A DNA stretch of 64,000 nt from Gemmatimonadaceae bacterium (GCA_036273715.1 DASUHB010000038.1:1-64000), one strand, 5' to 3'; positions 24,160-34,137 are shown, counted from the first letter of the stretch. A program made the numbers and translations. Notes: generated by a model not told the origin, from the sequence alone.

Positions 24160-25944
24160 TCAGACTTCGTGCATGAGCTGCCGTTCGTACGCGGCGAGCA
24201 CATCCGCCCGGCTCAAGATGCCGACGATCCGCGGATGCGATTCACTCATCACGACCGGAATGACCTCGATCGCGCGGGCATTCATCTTTCGCAGCGCGAC
24301 GGCGAGCGAATCGGATGGCAATACCACCTCGGTCGGAGCGGCGAGGTCGGCCGCGAGCACGACGCCGGCCAGCACGCCGCGATCCAGCATCGCCTGCCGC
24401 AGTCCATCGTACGTGATCACGCCGAGCAGCACATCATCGACGTCGACCACCGGCAGCGTCGGATACCGCGTGCGTCCGGCCGCGGCAATCACGTCGGCCA
24501 GCGTGTCCGATGGGCGCACGACAATCGGATGCGTATCCAGGGCCTCCGCCGTGCGAATGCGATCCATCAGCGCGCGGTCGGCGCCGTGTGCGAGATGCTC
24601 GCCGCGGCGCTCGAGCCATCCATCATATAGTCCGTAAGGCGCGGCCTTGCGGGCGACGGCGAACGCGATGACCGACACCAGCATCAACGGCGGCACGAGC
24701 TGGTAATCGTTCGTCATCTCGAACACCATGAAGATGGCGGTGATGGGCGCGCGGTTCGCGCCGGCCACCAATCCAGCCATCCCCACGAGCGCCCACGCCT
24801 GCGGATGGAGCCCGAAGTTGGGGAAGCTCAGATAGCCGATGCGTCCCATGGCGCCGCCCAACGCTGCGCCGATGAACAACGTGGGGGTGAAGACGCCGCC
24901 CGATCCGCCGGAGCCGAGCGTGACGGCGGTGGCCACCGATTTGGCGAGCGCGATGCCTAACAGGAAATACCACGCGATGCCGCCGAAAATGGGCGTCGGA
25001 ATCGCAAGGTGTCCGTTGCCGACGAGCAGTCCGCCGGAGGCATAGACGATGAGCCCGACGATCAGGCCGCCGACCACGGGCCGCAACCACCGCGGGCCCC
25101 GCGCCCTCGAGAATGCCGTCGCCGTCGCAAAAAAGGTCCGCGTATAGAACGCGGACCAGAGGCCGCACACGATGCCCAACAGCGGATAAAAGACGAAGAT
25201 TGCCGCCGGACGGATCGTGCCGTAAGCCGGAATGTGAAATGCCGGATGCGAGCCGAGGAACGGCCGCACGGTGAGCGCGCCGGCGACGCTCGCGATGACC
25301 ACGGGGCTGAATGCCCCGATGGAGAATGACCCGAGTACTTCCTCGAGCGCGAAAAACGCGCCGGCGAATGGCGCGTTGAATGCCGCCGCAATCCCGGCGC
25401 CGGCGCCGCAGCCGACGAGAATCTTCAGGCGCCGCTGCTCGAATCGCAGCCCCTGGCCGATGATCGAACCAATGCCGGCGCCTAACACAGCCGTCGGGCC
25501 TTCGCTTCCGGCCGAGCCGCCCGATCCCAACGTCACCGCCGACGCCAGCGTGCGGACCAGGATGTCCCGCCACCCCAGCACACCGCCGCGTTTCGCGACG
25601 GCCAGTTGTACGTCGGCGACGTTCTGTCCGTCCGGAATGCGGCGTACGAGCGCCCACGCCGCCCACAGCCCCAGCGCCGTGAGCGCCGGCCGATACGCCA
25701 CGTGCGTCGTGATGTGCAACCGCGTCCCGACCATGGTGATGAAGAGATCGTACGCGGCATCGATCAAATGGTAGAAGCCGACGACGCCTAACCCCGCGCC
25801 GACGCCGATGAGCAGCGCGAAGCCCATCAGCAAGGCGCCCTCGTCCCAATCGGCGCGCGCGAACAGCGTCACCACCCGTGCCCACGGCGTGCCCAAACGC
25901 GAGAGCAGCGCCTCACGGAAGTGGAGCGGACGGCTGCGATCCAT
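24160..25944 (-). CDS. ClC-family chloride channel/transporter with CBS domains
   Basis: This 594-aa inner-membrane anion channel or H+/Cl- exchanger has a ClC membrane domain (residues 35-440) and a C-terminal pair of CBS domains (about 465-590) for nucleotide sensing. The selectivity loops are GSGGSAGSEGPTAVLGA, with the gating Glu of GxEGP retained, and SGGSGGVFTPTLFIGAALGG. The retained Glu is compatible with either channel or exchanger activity. The CBS segments include HPIVVRPSDTLADVI and PTLPVVDVDDVLLGVIT. It is followed 129 nt later by the sigma gene on the same strand; a functional link is not evident. Confidence 0.93.
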   Translation of the reverse strand: MDRSRPLHFREALLSRLGTPWARVVTLFARADWDEGALLMGFALLIGVGAGLGVVGFYHLIDAAYDLFITMVGTRLHITTHVAYRPALTALGLWAAWALVRRIPDGQNVADVQLAVAKRGGVLGWRDILVRTLASAVTLGSGGSAGSEGPTAVLGAGIGSIIGQGLRFEQRRLKILVGCGAGAGIAAAFNAPFAGAFFALEEVLGSFSIGAFSPVVIASVAGALTVRPFLGSHPAFHIPAYGTIRPAAIFVFYPLLGIVCGLWSAFYTRTFFATATAFSRARGPRWLRPVVGGLIVGLIVYASGGLLVGNGHLAIPTPIFGGIAWYFLLGIALAKSVATAVTLGSGGSGGVFTPTLFIGAALGGAMGRIGYLSFPNFGLHPQAWALVGMAGLVAGANRAPITAIFMVFEMTNDYQLVPPLMLVSVIAFAVARKAAPYGLYDGWLERRGEHLAHGADRALMDRIRTAEALDTHPIVVRPSDTLADVIAAAGRTRYPTLPVVDVDDVLLGVITYDGLRQAMLDRGVLAGVVLAADLAAPTEVVLPSDSLAVALRKMNARAIEVIPVVMSESHPRIVGILSRADVLAAYERQLMHEV

Positions 25945-25957
25945 TATCGGAGAGCGA

Positions 25958-26902
25958 TCATCGGTTAGGCGGCGCCGCCTCGAGCTCGACCATCAATCGG
26001 CGAAAGCTGTCATAGCGCTGGATGGCGACGCCGCCCGCCTCCACCGCGGCGCGGACCGCGCACCCCGGCTCGTCGTGATGCCTGCAGTCGCGAAACCGGC
26101 ACTCGGCGATGAACCGCCGGAACTCGGGAAAGCACCGATCCAGCTCGTACGGCGCCACGTTCCATACGCCCACTTCGCGCAGCCCGGGCGTGTCCATGAC
26201 GTAGCCGCCGTCCGGCAGCGGATGCATCGTGACGCCGACCGTCGTGTGCCTCCCCTTGTCCACCGATCGGCTGATCTCGCCCACGCGGAGCGCCAGTCCC
26301 GGATACATCGCGTTGAGCAGCGACGATTTCCCCACGCCCGAAGGACCCGTGAGCGCAGACACCCGGCCGCTCAACACATCGCGGAGCGCTCCGAGGCCCT
26401 GCCCGGTGGACACGCTCGTCTCGTGCACCGGGTATCCCGCGGCGGCATACGGCGAGAAGACATCGCGCGCATCGTCCGGAGCGAGGTCGCGCTTGTTGAT
26501 CACGATCCGCGCCGGCACGTCGTTGGCCGCAGCGATGACGAGGAACCGGTCCAGCATCCGTGCGTTAGGCGTCGGATGCGCCGCCGCGAACACGACCACC
26601 ATCTGATCCACGTTGGCCGCGACCACGCGCTCCCCGTGCGCACCCCCCGGTGCGCGCCGCGCCAGCCGCGAGCGGCGCGGCAGAATCTCGGCGATGGCCC
26701 AGGTGCCGTCCCGCGCGTCGCGCTCGAGATCGACCTCGTCGCCCACCACGAGCTTTGACGAGGCCCGCTGCTTGACCCGGCCGCGGAGCGAGACCTCGTG
26801 CTCCGCACCCGCGGCGTCGCGCACCCGCCAGACGCCCCCCGATCCGCGGAGCACGACCGCCTTCACGCTGGTACCGGCGCGCTCACGCGCCGTCCTCATC
26901 AC
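25958..26902 (-). CDS. rsgA: Ribosome small-subunit biogenesis GTPase RsgA
   Basis: This 314-aa circularly permuted GTPase matures the 30S subunit by checking the decoding centre. It has an N-terminal OB fold (about 12-85) and then permuted G motifs: G4 INKRDL, G1 TGPSGVGKSSLLNAM, G2/G3 RHTTVGVTMHPLP and MDTPGLREVG. The C-terminal zinc finger is ECRFRDCRHHDEPGCAV (C-x5-C-x-H-x5-C-like). Start choice is between tandem ATGs. It overlaps the upstream hypothetical gene by 20 nt and precedes the ClC gene by 13 nt. Confidence 0.95.
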   Translation of the reverse strand: MMRTARERAGTSVKAVVLRGSGGVWRVRDAAGAEHEVSLRGRVKQRASSKLVVGDEVDLERDARDGTWAIAEILPRRSRLARRAPGGAHGERVVAANVDQMVVVFAAAHPTPNARMLDRFLVIAAANDVPARIVINKRDLAPDDARDVFSPYAAAGYPVHETSVSTGQGLGALRDVLSGRVSALTGPSGVGKSSLLNAMYPGLALRVGEISRSVDKGRHTTVGVTMHPLPDGGYVMDTPGLREVGVWNVAPYELDRCFPEFRRFIAECRFRDCRHHDEPGCAVRAAVEAGGVAIQRYDSFRRLMVELEAAPPNR

Positions 26903-27272
26903 GCATCACGTCCCACCAGGGGCGATCTGCGTTAGGCGCCCGTTCGGCGATCAACGCGTCGAGCATCTCGCGCACCCGCTCGAGCGGCAGCGCGCCGACG
27001 CGCTCGCGCGCCTCGTCCTCCGTCGCGGCCCGCTCCAGAAAGTCCGTTTCCAGATGGCCGCTCACCCGGGGCTCGCCCGGACTCCACTGCACAAACAAGA
27101 GATACGCACCAACGGGCGCCGCCGCATCGCCGGTCGCGTCCGTCTCGATCGACACACTGTACGAGCGGCCATCGCGTCCTTCGAATGCAGGCGGCCGCGC
27201 GTGCACCGCCGTGTAGCCGCCGAGCGTCCGCTCGTCGCCTTTCGAGTGATCGGGTGGAAGAAACCTACCCAC
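26883..27272 (-). CDS. Hypothetical protein, 129 aa, upstream of rsgA
   Basis: I do not recognise a family. The protein is 129 residues and acidic, with a beta-rich N-terminal half (GRDGRSYSVSIETD, then GAYLLFVQWSPGEPRVSGHL) and a helical C-terminal half (EDEARERVGALPLERVREML). It has no signal peptide or membrane helix. It overlaps rsgA by 20 nt and starts 24 nt after the proline dehydrogenase gene ends, so it belongs to the same transcript. The sequence looks like a folded cytosolic protein rather than a chance ORF. Confidence 0.65.
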   Translation of the reverse strand: MGRFLPPDHSKGDERTLGGYTAVHARPPAFEGRDGRSYSVSIETDATGDAAAPVGAYLLFVQWSPGEPRVSGHLETDFLERAATEDEARERVGALPLERVREMLDALIAERAPNADRPWWDVMRDEDGA

Positions 27273-27296
27273 GACGCATCCGCGCCGGCCAATGCA

Positions 27297-28232
27297 TCAG
27301 TGCCGGCCCGCGAGGAGCTCGCGAACCATGTTGCCCGTGATGAACGCGACATTCGCCGGACGCTCCGCGAGCCGGCGCATCAAATACGGATACCACTGTG
27401 TGCCGAACGGCACGTACACCCGCATATTGAACCCGTCGCGCACGATCTGATCCTGCAGGTCTCGCCTAACGCCGTACAGCATCTGGAATTCGAAGCGCTC
27501 CGGCGGGATGCTCTGCGCGCGCACGAATCGCTTGGCCTGCGCCAGGATCGCCGGATCATGCGTGGCAATGCCCGGATAGTTGCCGTTCAGCAGGAGCTGC
27601 TGCATGCACTTCACGTAATTCGCATCGACGTCGCGCTTCTCCGGAAACGCGACCGTCGCCGGCTCATTGTACGCGCCCTTGCACAACCGCACGCGGCACT
27701 TGAGCTGGATCGCCCGCTCCACGTCCGCCTGCGTGCGGTAGAGATAGCTCTGCAACACGATGCCGACGTTCTCCGCGAAGCTCGGATACAACCGGTCCTC
27801 GAACAATCGGAGCGTGCGATCGGTGTAGTCGCTGCCCTCCATGTCCAACCGCACGAACGTGCGGTAGCTGCGTGCACGCTCGAGAATCTGCTGCATGATG
27901 TCGACGCACAGCTCTTCGCTGATGTCGAGTCCCATCTGCGTGAGCTTCACCGACACGTTCGCATCGACTCCAGCCTGATTGATCCGGTCGAGCATCTGCA
28001 GGTACGACCGGCTCGCCGCGCGCGCCTCCGCTTCGTTGGTCACGCTCTCGCCTAACAAATCGAGCGACGCGCGAATCTTCCGGGCATTGAGCTGGCGCAC
28101 GGCTGCCAGCGCCGTGTCCAGCGTTTCCCCGGCAACGAACCGCGACGCGAATTTCTTCGCCATGCCGTTGTGACGCACGAAGTGGAACAGCCGAGGTTGG
28201 TTGGACAGATAGAGGAAAGTTCGACGCAGCAT
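27297..28232 (-). CDS. Proline dehydrogenase (monofunctional)
   Basis: This 311-aa FAD-dependent proline dehydrogenase oxidises proline to pyrroline-5-carboxylate and feeds electrons to quinone. Recognised blocks are SVKLTQMGLDISEELCV and FVRLDMEGSDYTDRTLRLF. VGIVLQSYLYRT, RLCKGAYNEPATVAFPEK and the late FEFQMLYGVRRDLQ follow. The length fits the short PutB-type enzyme without a P5C dehydrogenase domain; no partner P5CDH is in the window. It stands between the Fad genes and rsgA on the same strand. Confidence 0.93.
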   Translation of the reverse strand: MLRRTFLYLSNQPRLFHFVRHNGMAKKFASRFVAGETLDTALAAVRQLNARKIRASLDLLGESVTNEAEARAASRSYLQMLDRINQAGVDANVSVKLTQMGLDISEELCVDIMQQILERARSYRTFVRLDMEGSDYTDRTLRLFEDRLYPSFAENVGIVLQSYLYRTQADVERAIQLKCRVRLCKGAYNEPATVAFPEKRDVDANYVKCMQQLLLNGNYPGIATHDPAILAQAKRFVRAQSIPPERFEFQMLYGVRRDLQDQIVRDGFNMRVYVPFGTQWYPYLMRRLAERPANVAFITGNMVRELLAGRH

Positions 28233-28332
28233 GTCGTCTGATGATCGGGGACGGAGAATGCGACTCGGCCGATGAATGCCTTACAGACGCGCGGCGGCGC
28301 ATAAGCTAGCCCTCGCGTTCACCGCCATCCAG

Positions 28333-30501
28333 TCAATCGAGCCAGCGTCCGCCGCCTTGCGCCGCCCGGTCGTGCAGAATGCGAGCCGGCTCGAAGCGCG
28401 GCGCGAACCGGCCATGATACACCTCCAGCTGACGCACGATGTGCGCGAGCCCGACCGAATCCACGTATCGGAAGGGCCCGCCGCGGAACGGCGGGAAGCC
28501 GATGCCGAACACGGCGCCGACATCGCCATCCCGCGCCGAGCGAAGAATTCCCTCCTCGAGGCACCGCGCCGCTTCGTTCACCATGGCGAGCACGCATCGC
28601 TGTTGCATCTCGAGCACAGGAATCTCCGTTCGATTCGCTCCCGTGGGCAGCAGCGTGTAGATGGTGTCATCCACACCGGTCTTCTTGCCGCCCGGCGCGT
28701 CGTAGCGATAGAACCCGCTTCCGCCTTTTCTGCCCAACCGCCCCGATGCGACGACGCGCGACAACGACTGCGATGGCGTGAGCCGGTCGCCGAACGCATC
28801 GCGCAGCACCGTGGCCACCTTGGCGCCCACGTCGAGGCCGACCTCGTCCATGAGCGTGATCGGCCCAACGGGAAAGCCGAAGTCGATCAGCGCGCGATCC
28901 AGTGCTTCGATCGACACACCCTCGTCCAACAGGTAGCCCGCTTCGTTGAGAAACGCCGCCAACGTGCGCGTGGTGTAGAAGCCCGGCCCGTCGTTCACCA
29001 CGATCACGTGCTTGCCGAGCTTCTTGCCGAACGCGACGGCGGTGGATGTTGCCACGGCCGTCGTACGAGGCGTCACGATCACCTCGAGGAGCGGCATCTT
29101 GTGCACCGGCGAGAAGAAGTGCATGCCGAGCACTTGCTCGGGCCGCTTCGACACTTCCGCGATGCGCGAAATCGGGATCGTGCTCGTGTTGGATGCGTAA
29201 ATCGCGTCGCTCGGCATCACCTGCTCGGCTTCCTGCAATACGCGCTGCTTGAGATCGATGTCCTCGAACACGGCTTCGATCACCAGGTCGCAGCTCGAGA
29301 ATCCGGCGTAGTCGGTGGTCCCGCCGACGAGCGACATCTGGTCCTCGAACTGACGCCGCGTGATCTGTTTTTTCTGCACGCGCTCGCCGATCACGGCGCT
29401 CACCGCCGCGAGGCCTTTGGCGACGCGCCCGTATTCCGCGTCCTTGAGCCGGACGATCACGCCCTGCATGGCGGCCACCGAGGCGATGCCCGCGCCCATG
29501 AACCCCGCGCCCAAGATGCCTAACTTGCGCACGGGCAGCGGCGCCGCGGCCACCGCGGTCCCCGAATCCTTCTTGAGCGCCGTGGTCGCGAAGAACAGAT
29601 ACACCAGCTGGCGCGAGACCTCGGACACCGCCATCTCGCCGAACAGGCGCGCTTCCTCGGCGTACCCGCCGTCGCGGCCCAGTTCGTAGCCGGCGCGCAC
29701 GGCGTCGATGGCGGCGATCGGCGCCGGATAGTTGCCCATCGTCTTGGCGAGCGCGCCGGCGCGCGCCCGCGAAAAGATGAGACGCCTGCCTAACGGGTTG
29801 TCCTCGAGCAGCACGCCCGCCACCCCGCGCGACGCCCGGCCGCGCGACCGCGCCAGCGTGCCGTCGGCCAGCTGCCGCGCCCGATCCACCGCGATCTCGC
29901 GCAGGATGGACGGGTGCACCATCTCGTCCACCAAGCCTAACTGCAGCGCCTTGCGCGCCCGCACGTTGCGCCCGGTGAGCATCAGGTCCAGCGCCGCGCG
30001 CAAGCCGATCAAACGCGGCAGGCGCTGCGTGCCGCCCGCGCCCGGGAAGATGCCGAGCTGCACCTCCGGCGCCGCGAGCACGCTCTTCGGATGGTCCGTC
30101 ACGATGCGATACGAGCAGGCGATCGCCGCTTCCAGTCCGCCGCCCAGGCAGGCGCCGTGAATCGCCGCCACCACCGGCACGCGCAAGTGCTCCAGCCGGC
30201 TCATCAGTGCTTGCCCGCGACGACTCAGCTCTTCCCCGTCGTGCGCGGTGCGCAAGGCGTTGAACTGCTCGATGTCGGCGCCGGCGATGAAATTCTCGGG
30301 CTTCCCGGACATCAACACCACCGCGCGAACCGCAGCGTCGCGGTCGACACGGTCGAGGAACGACGCAAACTCCGCCACCACCTGCGCGTCGAGCACGTTC
30401 ACCGACGCGTCGGGCACGTCGAGCGTTGCGACCGCGATACCGTTCTGGATGTCGACCGCGAGCGCGGACGCCGCTTGCACCGGGTCCGTCGCGGCGCTCA
30501 C
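28333..30501 (-). CDS. fadJ: Fatty acid oxidation complex alpha subunit (enoyl-CoA hydratase/3-hydroxyacyl-CoA dehydrogenase)
   Basis: This is a 722-aa bifunctional beta-oxidation enzyme. The N-terminal crotonase domain (about 15-200) has FIAGADIEQFNAL and AIHGACLGGGLEAAIACSYR, including the oxyanion region and catalytic Glu. The NAD-binding dehydrogenase domain begins LGILGAGFMGAGIASVAAM near residue 330. The catalytic HFFSPVHKMPLLEVI and the C-terminal dimer domain (GFPVGPITLMDEVGLDVG) follow. Translation starts at a GTG overlapping the thiolase stop (GTGA). With FadI it degrades acyl-CoA. Confidence 0.93.
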   Translation of the reverse strand: MSAATDPVQAASALAVDIQNGIAVATLDVPDASVNVLDAQVVAEFASFLDRVDRDAAVRAVVLMSGKPENFIAGADIEQFNALRTAHDGEELSRRGQALMSRLEHLRVPVVAAIHGACLGGGLEAAIACSYRIVTDHPKSVLAAPEVQLGIFPGAGGTQRLPRLIGLRAALDLMLTGRNVRARKALQLGLVDEMVHPSILREIAVDRARQLADGTLARSRGRASRGVAGVLLEDNPLGRRLIFSRARAGALAKTMGNYPAPIAAIDAVRAGYELGRDGGYAEEARLFGEMAVSEVSRQLVYLFFATTALKKDSGTAVAAAPLPVRKLGILGAGFMGAGIASVAAMQGVIVRLKDAEYGRVAKGLAAVSAVIGERVQKKQITRRQFEDQMSLVGGTTDYAGFSSCDLVIEAVFEDIDLKQRVLQEAEQVMPSDAIYASNTSTIPISRIAEVSKRPEQVLGMHFFSPVHKMPLLEVIVTPRTTAVATSTAVAFGKKLGKHVIVVNDGPGFYTTRTLAAFLNEAGYLLDEGVSIEALDRALIDFGFPVGPITLMDEVGLDVGAKVATVLRDAFGDRLTPSQSLSRVVASGRLGRKGGSGFYRYDAPGGKKTGVDDTIYTLLPTGANRTEIPVLEMQQRCVLAMVNEAARCLEEGILRSARDGDVGAVFGIGFPPFRGGPFRYVDSVGLAHIVRQLEVYHGRFAPRFEPARILHDRAAQGGGRWLD

Positions 30502-31799
30502 GCGGCGTTCTCCAACACCATCGCGAAGCCCATTCCGCCAGCCGCGCACACGGTCATGAGGCCGAACTGGCCGCCGCGCCGCTTGAGCTCGTGCGCCAGC
30601 GTCGTCGTGATGCGCGCCCCGGTGGCGCCGAAGGGGTGGCCGATGGCGATCGAGCCGCCCATGACGTTGAGACGCGACCGGTCCACTTCACCCATCGGCT
30701 GCGACAGGCCCGCGCGCGCCGCCCACGCCCTGCTCTCGAATCCTTGCAGGTTGGACAACACCTGGGCCGCGAACGCCTCGTGCATCTCGACCAGGTCGAT
30801 GTTGGCCAGCGTGAGGCCGGCGCGCTCGAGCGCTTTCGGAGCCGCAAACACCGGCGCCTGCAACAACTGCTCGCCCGGGTCCAGCGCCGCGTACGCGTAC
30901 GATCGAAGGTACGCGATCGGCTGCATGCCTAACGAACGAGCCTTCTCCTCGCTCATGAGAATCACGGCCGCGCCGCCGTCGGTGAGCGGCGACGAATTGC
31001 CGGCCGTCACCGAGCCGTAGCGCCGGTCGAACACCGGTTTGAGCGCCGCCAACTGCTCCAGACTCGTGTCCGTCCGCACGCCGTTGTCGGTCGTCGCCCA
31101 CGCCTCGTACGATGGCGACACGAACAACGGCATGATCTCCGACGTTAGGCGACCGTCCTGCGTCCCCGCCGCCGCCAGCCGGTGCGACCGCAGCGCGAAC
31201 TGGTCCTGTTCCTCGCGAGGAATGTGGTTGAGCTTGGCCATCTTCTCCGCCGACTGCCCCATCGTCTCGCCCGTCGATGGCTCGGCGATCGCCGGGGTCA
31301 CCGGCACCAGGTCCCGCGGACGCACGTGCGAGAACGCGCTCACCCGCGCGCCCAACGACTTCGCCTTACTCGCGCGCACGAGCACATCCGCAAACCGGCG
31401 CGAATGCAGTATCGGCACGTTCGACAACGACTCGGCACCCCCCGCAATCGCTACGTCGGCGTGGCCGAGCACGATCTGGTCCGCCGCGTCGGTGATCGCC
31501 TGGTTCGCCGAAGCACACGCCCGACTCACCGTAAACGCCGGGATGTCTTTGGGCATCATGGGCAGCAGCGCCACCTCGCGCGCGATGTTCGGCGCGAGCA
31601 CCGATGGCACGACGGTGCCGAACACAATGATGTCGATTTCGCCCGGATCGAGCGTCGTGCGCTCGAGTAGCTCTGCGACCACGGCGCGGCCGAGGTCCTG
31701 CGCGCTCATCGGCTTGAGAATCGTTCCCGCCTTGGCGAACGGGGTACGCAAACCGGCCACGAGCGCCACCCGCCGGCCGTTGCGTCCATAGCTTTCCAT
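30498..31799 (-). CDS. fadI: 3-ketoacyl-CoA thiolase, beta subunit
   Basis: This 433-aa thiolase cleaves 3-ketoacyl-CoA in the last beta-oxidation step. The nucleophilic Cys is in FTVSRACASANQAITDA near residue 100. The second half has MHEAFAAQVLSN and GGSIAIGHPFGATGARI, and the C-terminal acid/base Cys lies in TVCAAGGMGFAM. The length and sequence are closer to FadI than FadA. It heads the two-gene operon with the alpha subunit overlapping by 4 nt. Confidence 0.93.
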   Translation of the reverse strand: MESYGRNGRRVALVAGLRTPFAKAGTILKPMSAQDLGRAVVAELLERTTLDPGEIDIIVFGTVVPSVLAPNIAREVALLPMMPKDIPAFTVSRACASANQAITDAADQIVLGHADVAIAGGAESLSNVPILHSRRFADVLVRASKAKSLGARVSAFSHVRPRDLVPVTPAIAEPSTGETMGQSAEKMAKLNHIPREEQDQFALRSHRLAAAGTQDGRLTSEIMPLFVSPSYEAWATTDNGVRTDTSLEQLAALKPVFDRRYGSVTAGNSSPLTDGGAAVILMSEEKARSLGMQPIAYLRSYAYAALDPGEQLLQAPVFAAPKALERAGLTLANIDLVEMHEAFAAQVLSNLQGFESRAWAARAGLSQPMGEVDRSRLNVMGGSIAIGHPFGATGARITTTLAHELKRRGGQFGLMTVCAAGGMGFAMVLENAA

Positions 31800-31894
31800 G
31801 GCGGAAACTTAGACCTGCGAGTTGCCGGACGCCATTCGGCATGACGTCCCGAGCCCTCGCGCCCCCCGCGCGCGGACCCGTATCGTTCTTGCAC

Positions 31895-32467
31895 TCATCG
31901 CCGCGACACACCCTCCTTCATCGCCATGACCTGCGCCACGTATCGCTCACCCGCGGCATCGCGCACCAGGCCCTCACGATTTTCCAAAATCACCAACGGC
32001 GCCAGAAGCGCCGGCAGCTCGTCGCTCTGCAAGAGGAACGCGTCGCTGCTCGGTCCCCTGCCCAACGCCCGTTGCGCAACGGTGAACGTCTCGACGATCG
32101 CGGCGCCGCCGGGTCGCAACAGCGATGCCAGCGAGGGAAACAGGGTGCGATCCAGAAAATTGACGCACACGATCGCATCGATGCTGCCGCTTCGAAGCGG
32201 CAGTCGCGATGCGTCGGCGGCAATCGCGTCCATCGGTGCCGCCGCGCGCGCATCGGCGAGTGCGGCCGCGACGATGTCGATGGCCACCACGCGATGCCCG
32301 GCGCGCGCCAGCGGCACGGCATGACGGCCTCGTCCGGCAGCCAGATCGACGATCGTGTCATGTGCGCTCAGCGACAGCGCACGCGACATCACCCATGCCG
32401 ATGGAGCACCGAGCGGCGTCCCGAGAGCCGCACGATGGCGCGCGTCCCACGTCTCGCGATCGCTCAT
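31895..32467 (-). CDS. Class I SAM-dependent methyltransferase
   Basis: This is a 190-aa Rossmann-fold methyltransferase. Motif I is TIVDLAAGRGRHAVPLARAG and motif II VVAIDIVAAAL. Motif IV is IDAIVCVNFLDRTLFP and the later LLRPGGAAIVETF is motif V/VI. It resembles small TehB-like enzymes of unknown substrate. It is transcribed divergently from the GlpD-like gene with only 23 nt between starts, so the two promoters must overlap or lie within the coding regions. Confidence 0.85.
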   Translation of the reverse strand: MSDRETWDARHRAALGTPLGAPSAWVMSRALSLSAHDTIVDLAAGRGRHAVPLARAGHRVVAIDIVAAALADARAAAPMDAIAADASRLPLRSGSIDAIVCVNFLDRTLFPSLASLLRPGGAAIVETFTVAQRALGRGPSSDAFLLQSDELPALLAPLVILENREGLVRDAAGERYVAQVMAMKEGVSRR

Positions 32468-32490
32468 GCTGCCATGACGCGGCGCGCCCG

Positions 32491-34137
32491 GTGACGACAG
32501 CAGCGCGACCCGAATTCGGCGCCGCCAACCGGCCCGCGTTCATCGAGGCACTGGCGCGGGAGGCGTTCGACGTGCTCGTGATCGGCGGCGGCATCGTCGG
32601 CGCCGGGGTCGCCCGCGACGCCGCCATGCGGGGGCTGCGCGTGGCGCTCGTCGAGCAATCCGATTTCGCGAGCGGAACGTCGAGCCGTTCGTCGCGGCTC
32701 GTGCACGGCGGCCTCCGCTATCTCGAGAATGGACAGTTGCATCTCGTGTTCGAGGCGAGCCAGGAGCGGCGCACGCTCATGCGGATCGCGCCGCACATCG
32801 TGCGGCCGCTGCAGTTCTTGTGGCCGGTGTTCGACGGCGCACGCATTCCAACGTGGAAGCTGCGCGCGGCGCTCACGCTCTACGATGCGCTCGCGCTGTT
32901 TCGCAACGTGGCGCCGCACCATGCGCTCGACGCGGCGGCGGTCTCGACGCTCGAGCCTGCGCTCCGCCGCCCCGGGCTGCGCGGCGGCGCTACCTACTTC
33001 GATGCGGCCACGGACGATGCTCGTCTCACCCTCCTCAATGCGCGCGCCGCCCACGATGCCGGCGCCGTCGTCGTTACTCGCGTCCGCGCCGACGGCCTCC
33101 TCCTCGAGGCCCACGCCGTGCGCGGTGCGCGTGCGCACGACATCATCGGAAACCAATCGTTCGACATCGCCGCACGCTGCGTCGTGAACGCCACGGGCCC
33201 CTGGAGCGACACCATCCGCCGATTCGCGCAGCCTAACGCAACGGCGTCGGTGCGCGGCACCAAAGGCGTGCACCTGGCGCTTCCGGCCGAGCGCGTCGGC
33301 AATGCCGGCGCGCTCACGCTGCTGTCGCCGATCGACGGACGCGTGTTCTTCGTGCTCCCGTCCGGTGCGACGACCATCGTCGGCACCACCGACACCGATT
33401 ACGATGGCGACCCGGAGGCAGTGTGCGCCACTCCGACGGATGTCGCGTATCTCCTTCGGTCGGTAGATGCGTACTTCCCCGCTGCGTGCCTGACGCCAGA
33501 CGACGTCATCGCCGCCTGGGCCGGCATCAGACCGCTCGTCGGCGGAGACGCGCGTCAGCCCGACGCGCTGTCTCGCGAGCATGCGGTCACGACGACGGCG
33601 CCCGGTCTCATCACCGTGTCCGGCGGAAAGTTGACCACGTATCGCGTGATGGCCCGCGACACGGTCAATGCCGTCCAACGGTCGCTCGGCCAGCGCGTGA
33701 GCGAGGCGCCCACCGGATCCGTCGCCTTGCCGGGCGGCGCCGCGACCATCGACGCGCAGCTCGAGCAGGCCGCTAAGCGGACGGGATCTCGCGCGCTCGC
33801 CGCGCATCTCGTACACCGCTACGGCGGCGAGTGGGCCGGCGTCTGGTCGCTCGCCGAAGCGGATGGCGCGCTCGCCGTTCCGCTCGTTCCGCCGCTGCCG
33901 TACATCCGTGCCGAGGTGTCCTGGGCCGTCGCGCGCGAGATGGCGCTTTCGTTAGGCGATGTGCTGATGCGACGCGCACCGCTCGCGTGGCAGCTGGCCG
34001 ATCACGGCGCCGCGCTGGCGGACACCATCGCCCCGGCATACGGCTGGTCGGCCGCCGATGTCGCGGAGTATGTGCGCGATGCGGCGCTCGTGCTCGGGCC
34101 GCCCGCGGGCGCGGCTACGCCTGCGCGTGAATCGTGA
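32491..34137 (+). CDS. glpD: Glycerol-3-phosphate dehydrogenase, FAD-dependent
   Basis: This 548-aa flavoprotein oxidises glycerol 3-phosphate to dihydroxyacetone phosphate and passes electrons to quinone at the inner membrane. The FAD site is FDVLVIGGGIVGAGVARDAAM near residue 25. TSSRSSRLVHGGLRYLENG, the substrate-side VRGTKGVHLALP and VGTTDTDYDGDP follow, then SGGKLTTYRVMARD. It begins at a GTG; an upstream ATG is in another frame. The C-terminus overlaps the convergent greA gene by 23 nt. Confidence 0.92.
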   Translation: MTTAARPEFGAANRPAFIEALAREAFDVLVIGGGIVGAGVARDAAMRGLRVALVEQSDFASGTSSRSSRLVHGGLRYLENGQLHLVFEASQERRTLMRIAPHIVRPLQFLWPVFDGARIPTWKLRAALTLYDALALFRNVAPHHALDAAAVSTLEPALRRPGLRGGATYFDAATDDARLTLLNARAAHDAGAVVVTRVRADGLLLEAHAVRGARAHDIIGNQSFDIAARCVVNATGPWSDTIRRFAQPNATASVRGTKGVHLALPAERVGNAGALTLLSPIDGRVFFVLPSGATTIVGTTDTDYDGDPEAVCATPTDVAYLLRSVDAYFPAACLTPDDVIAAWAGIRPLVGGDARQPDALSREHAVTTTAPGLITVSGGKLTTYRVMARDTVNAVQRSLGQRVSEAPTGSVALPGGAATIDAQLEQAAKRTGSRALAAHLVHRYGGEWAGVWSLAEADGALAVPLVPPLPYIRAEVSWAVAREMALSLGDVLMRRAPLAWQLADHGAALADTIAPAYGWSAADVAEYVRDAALVLGPPAGAATPARES

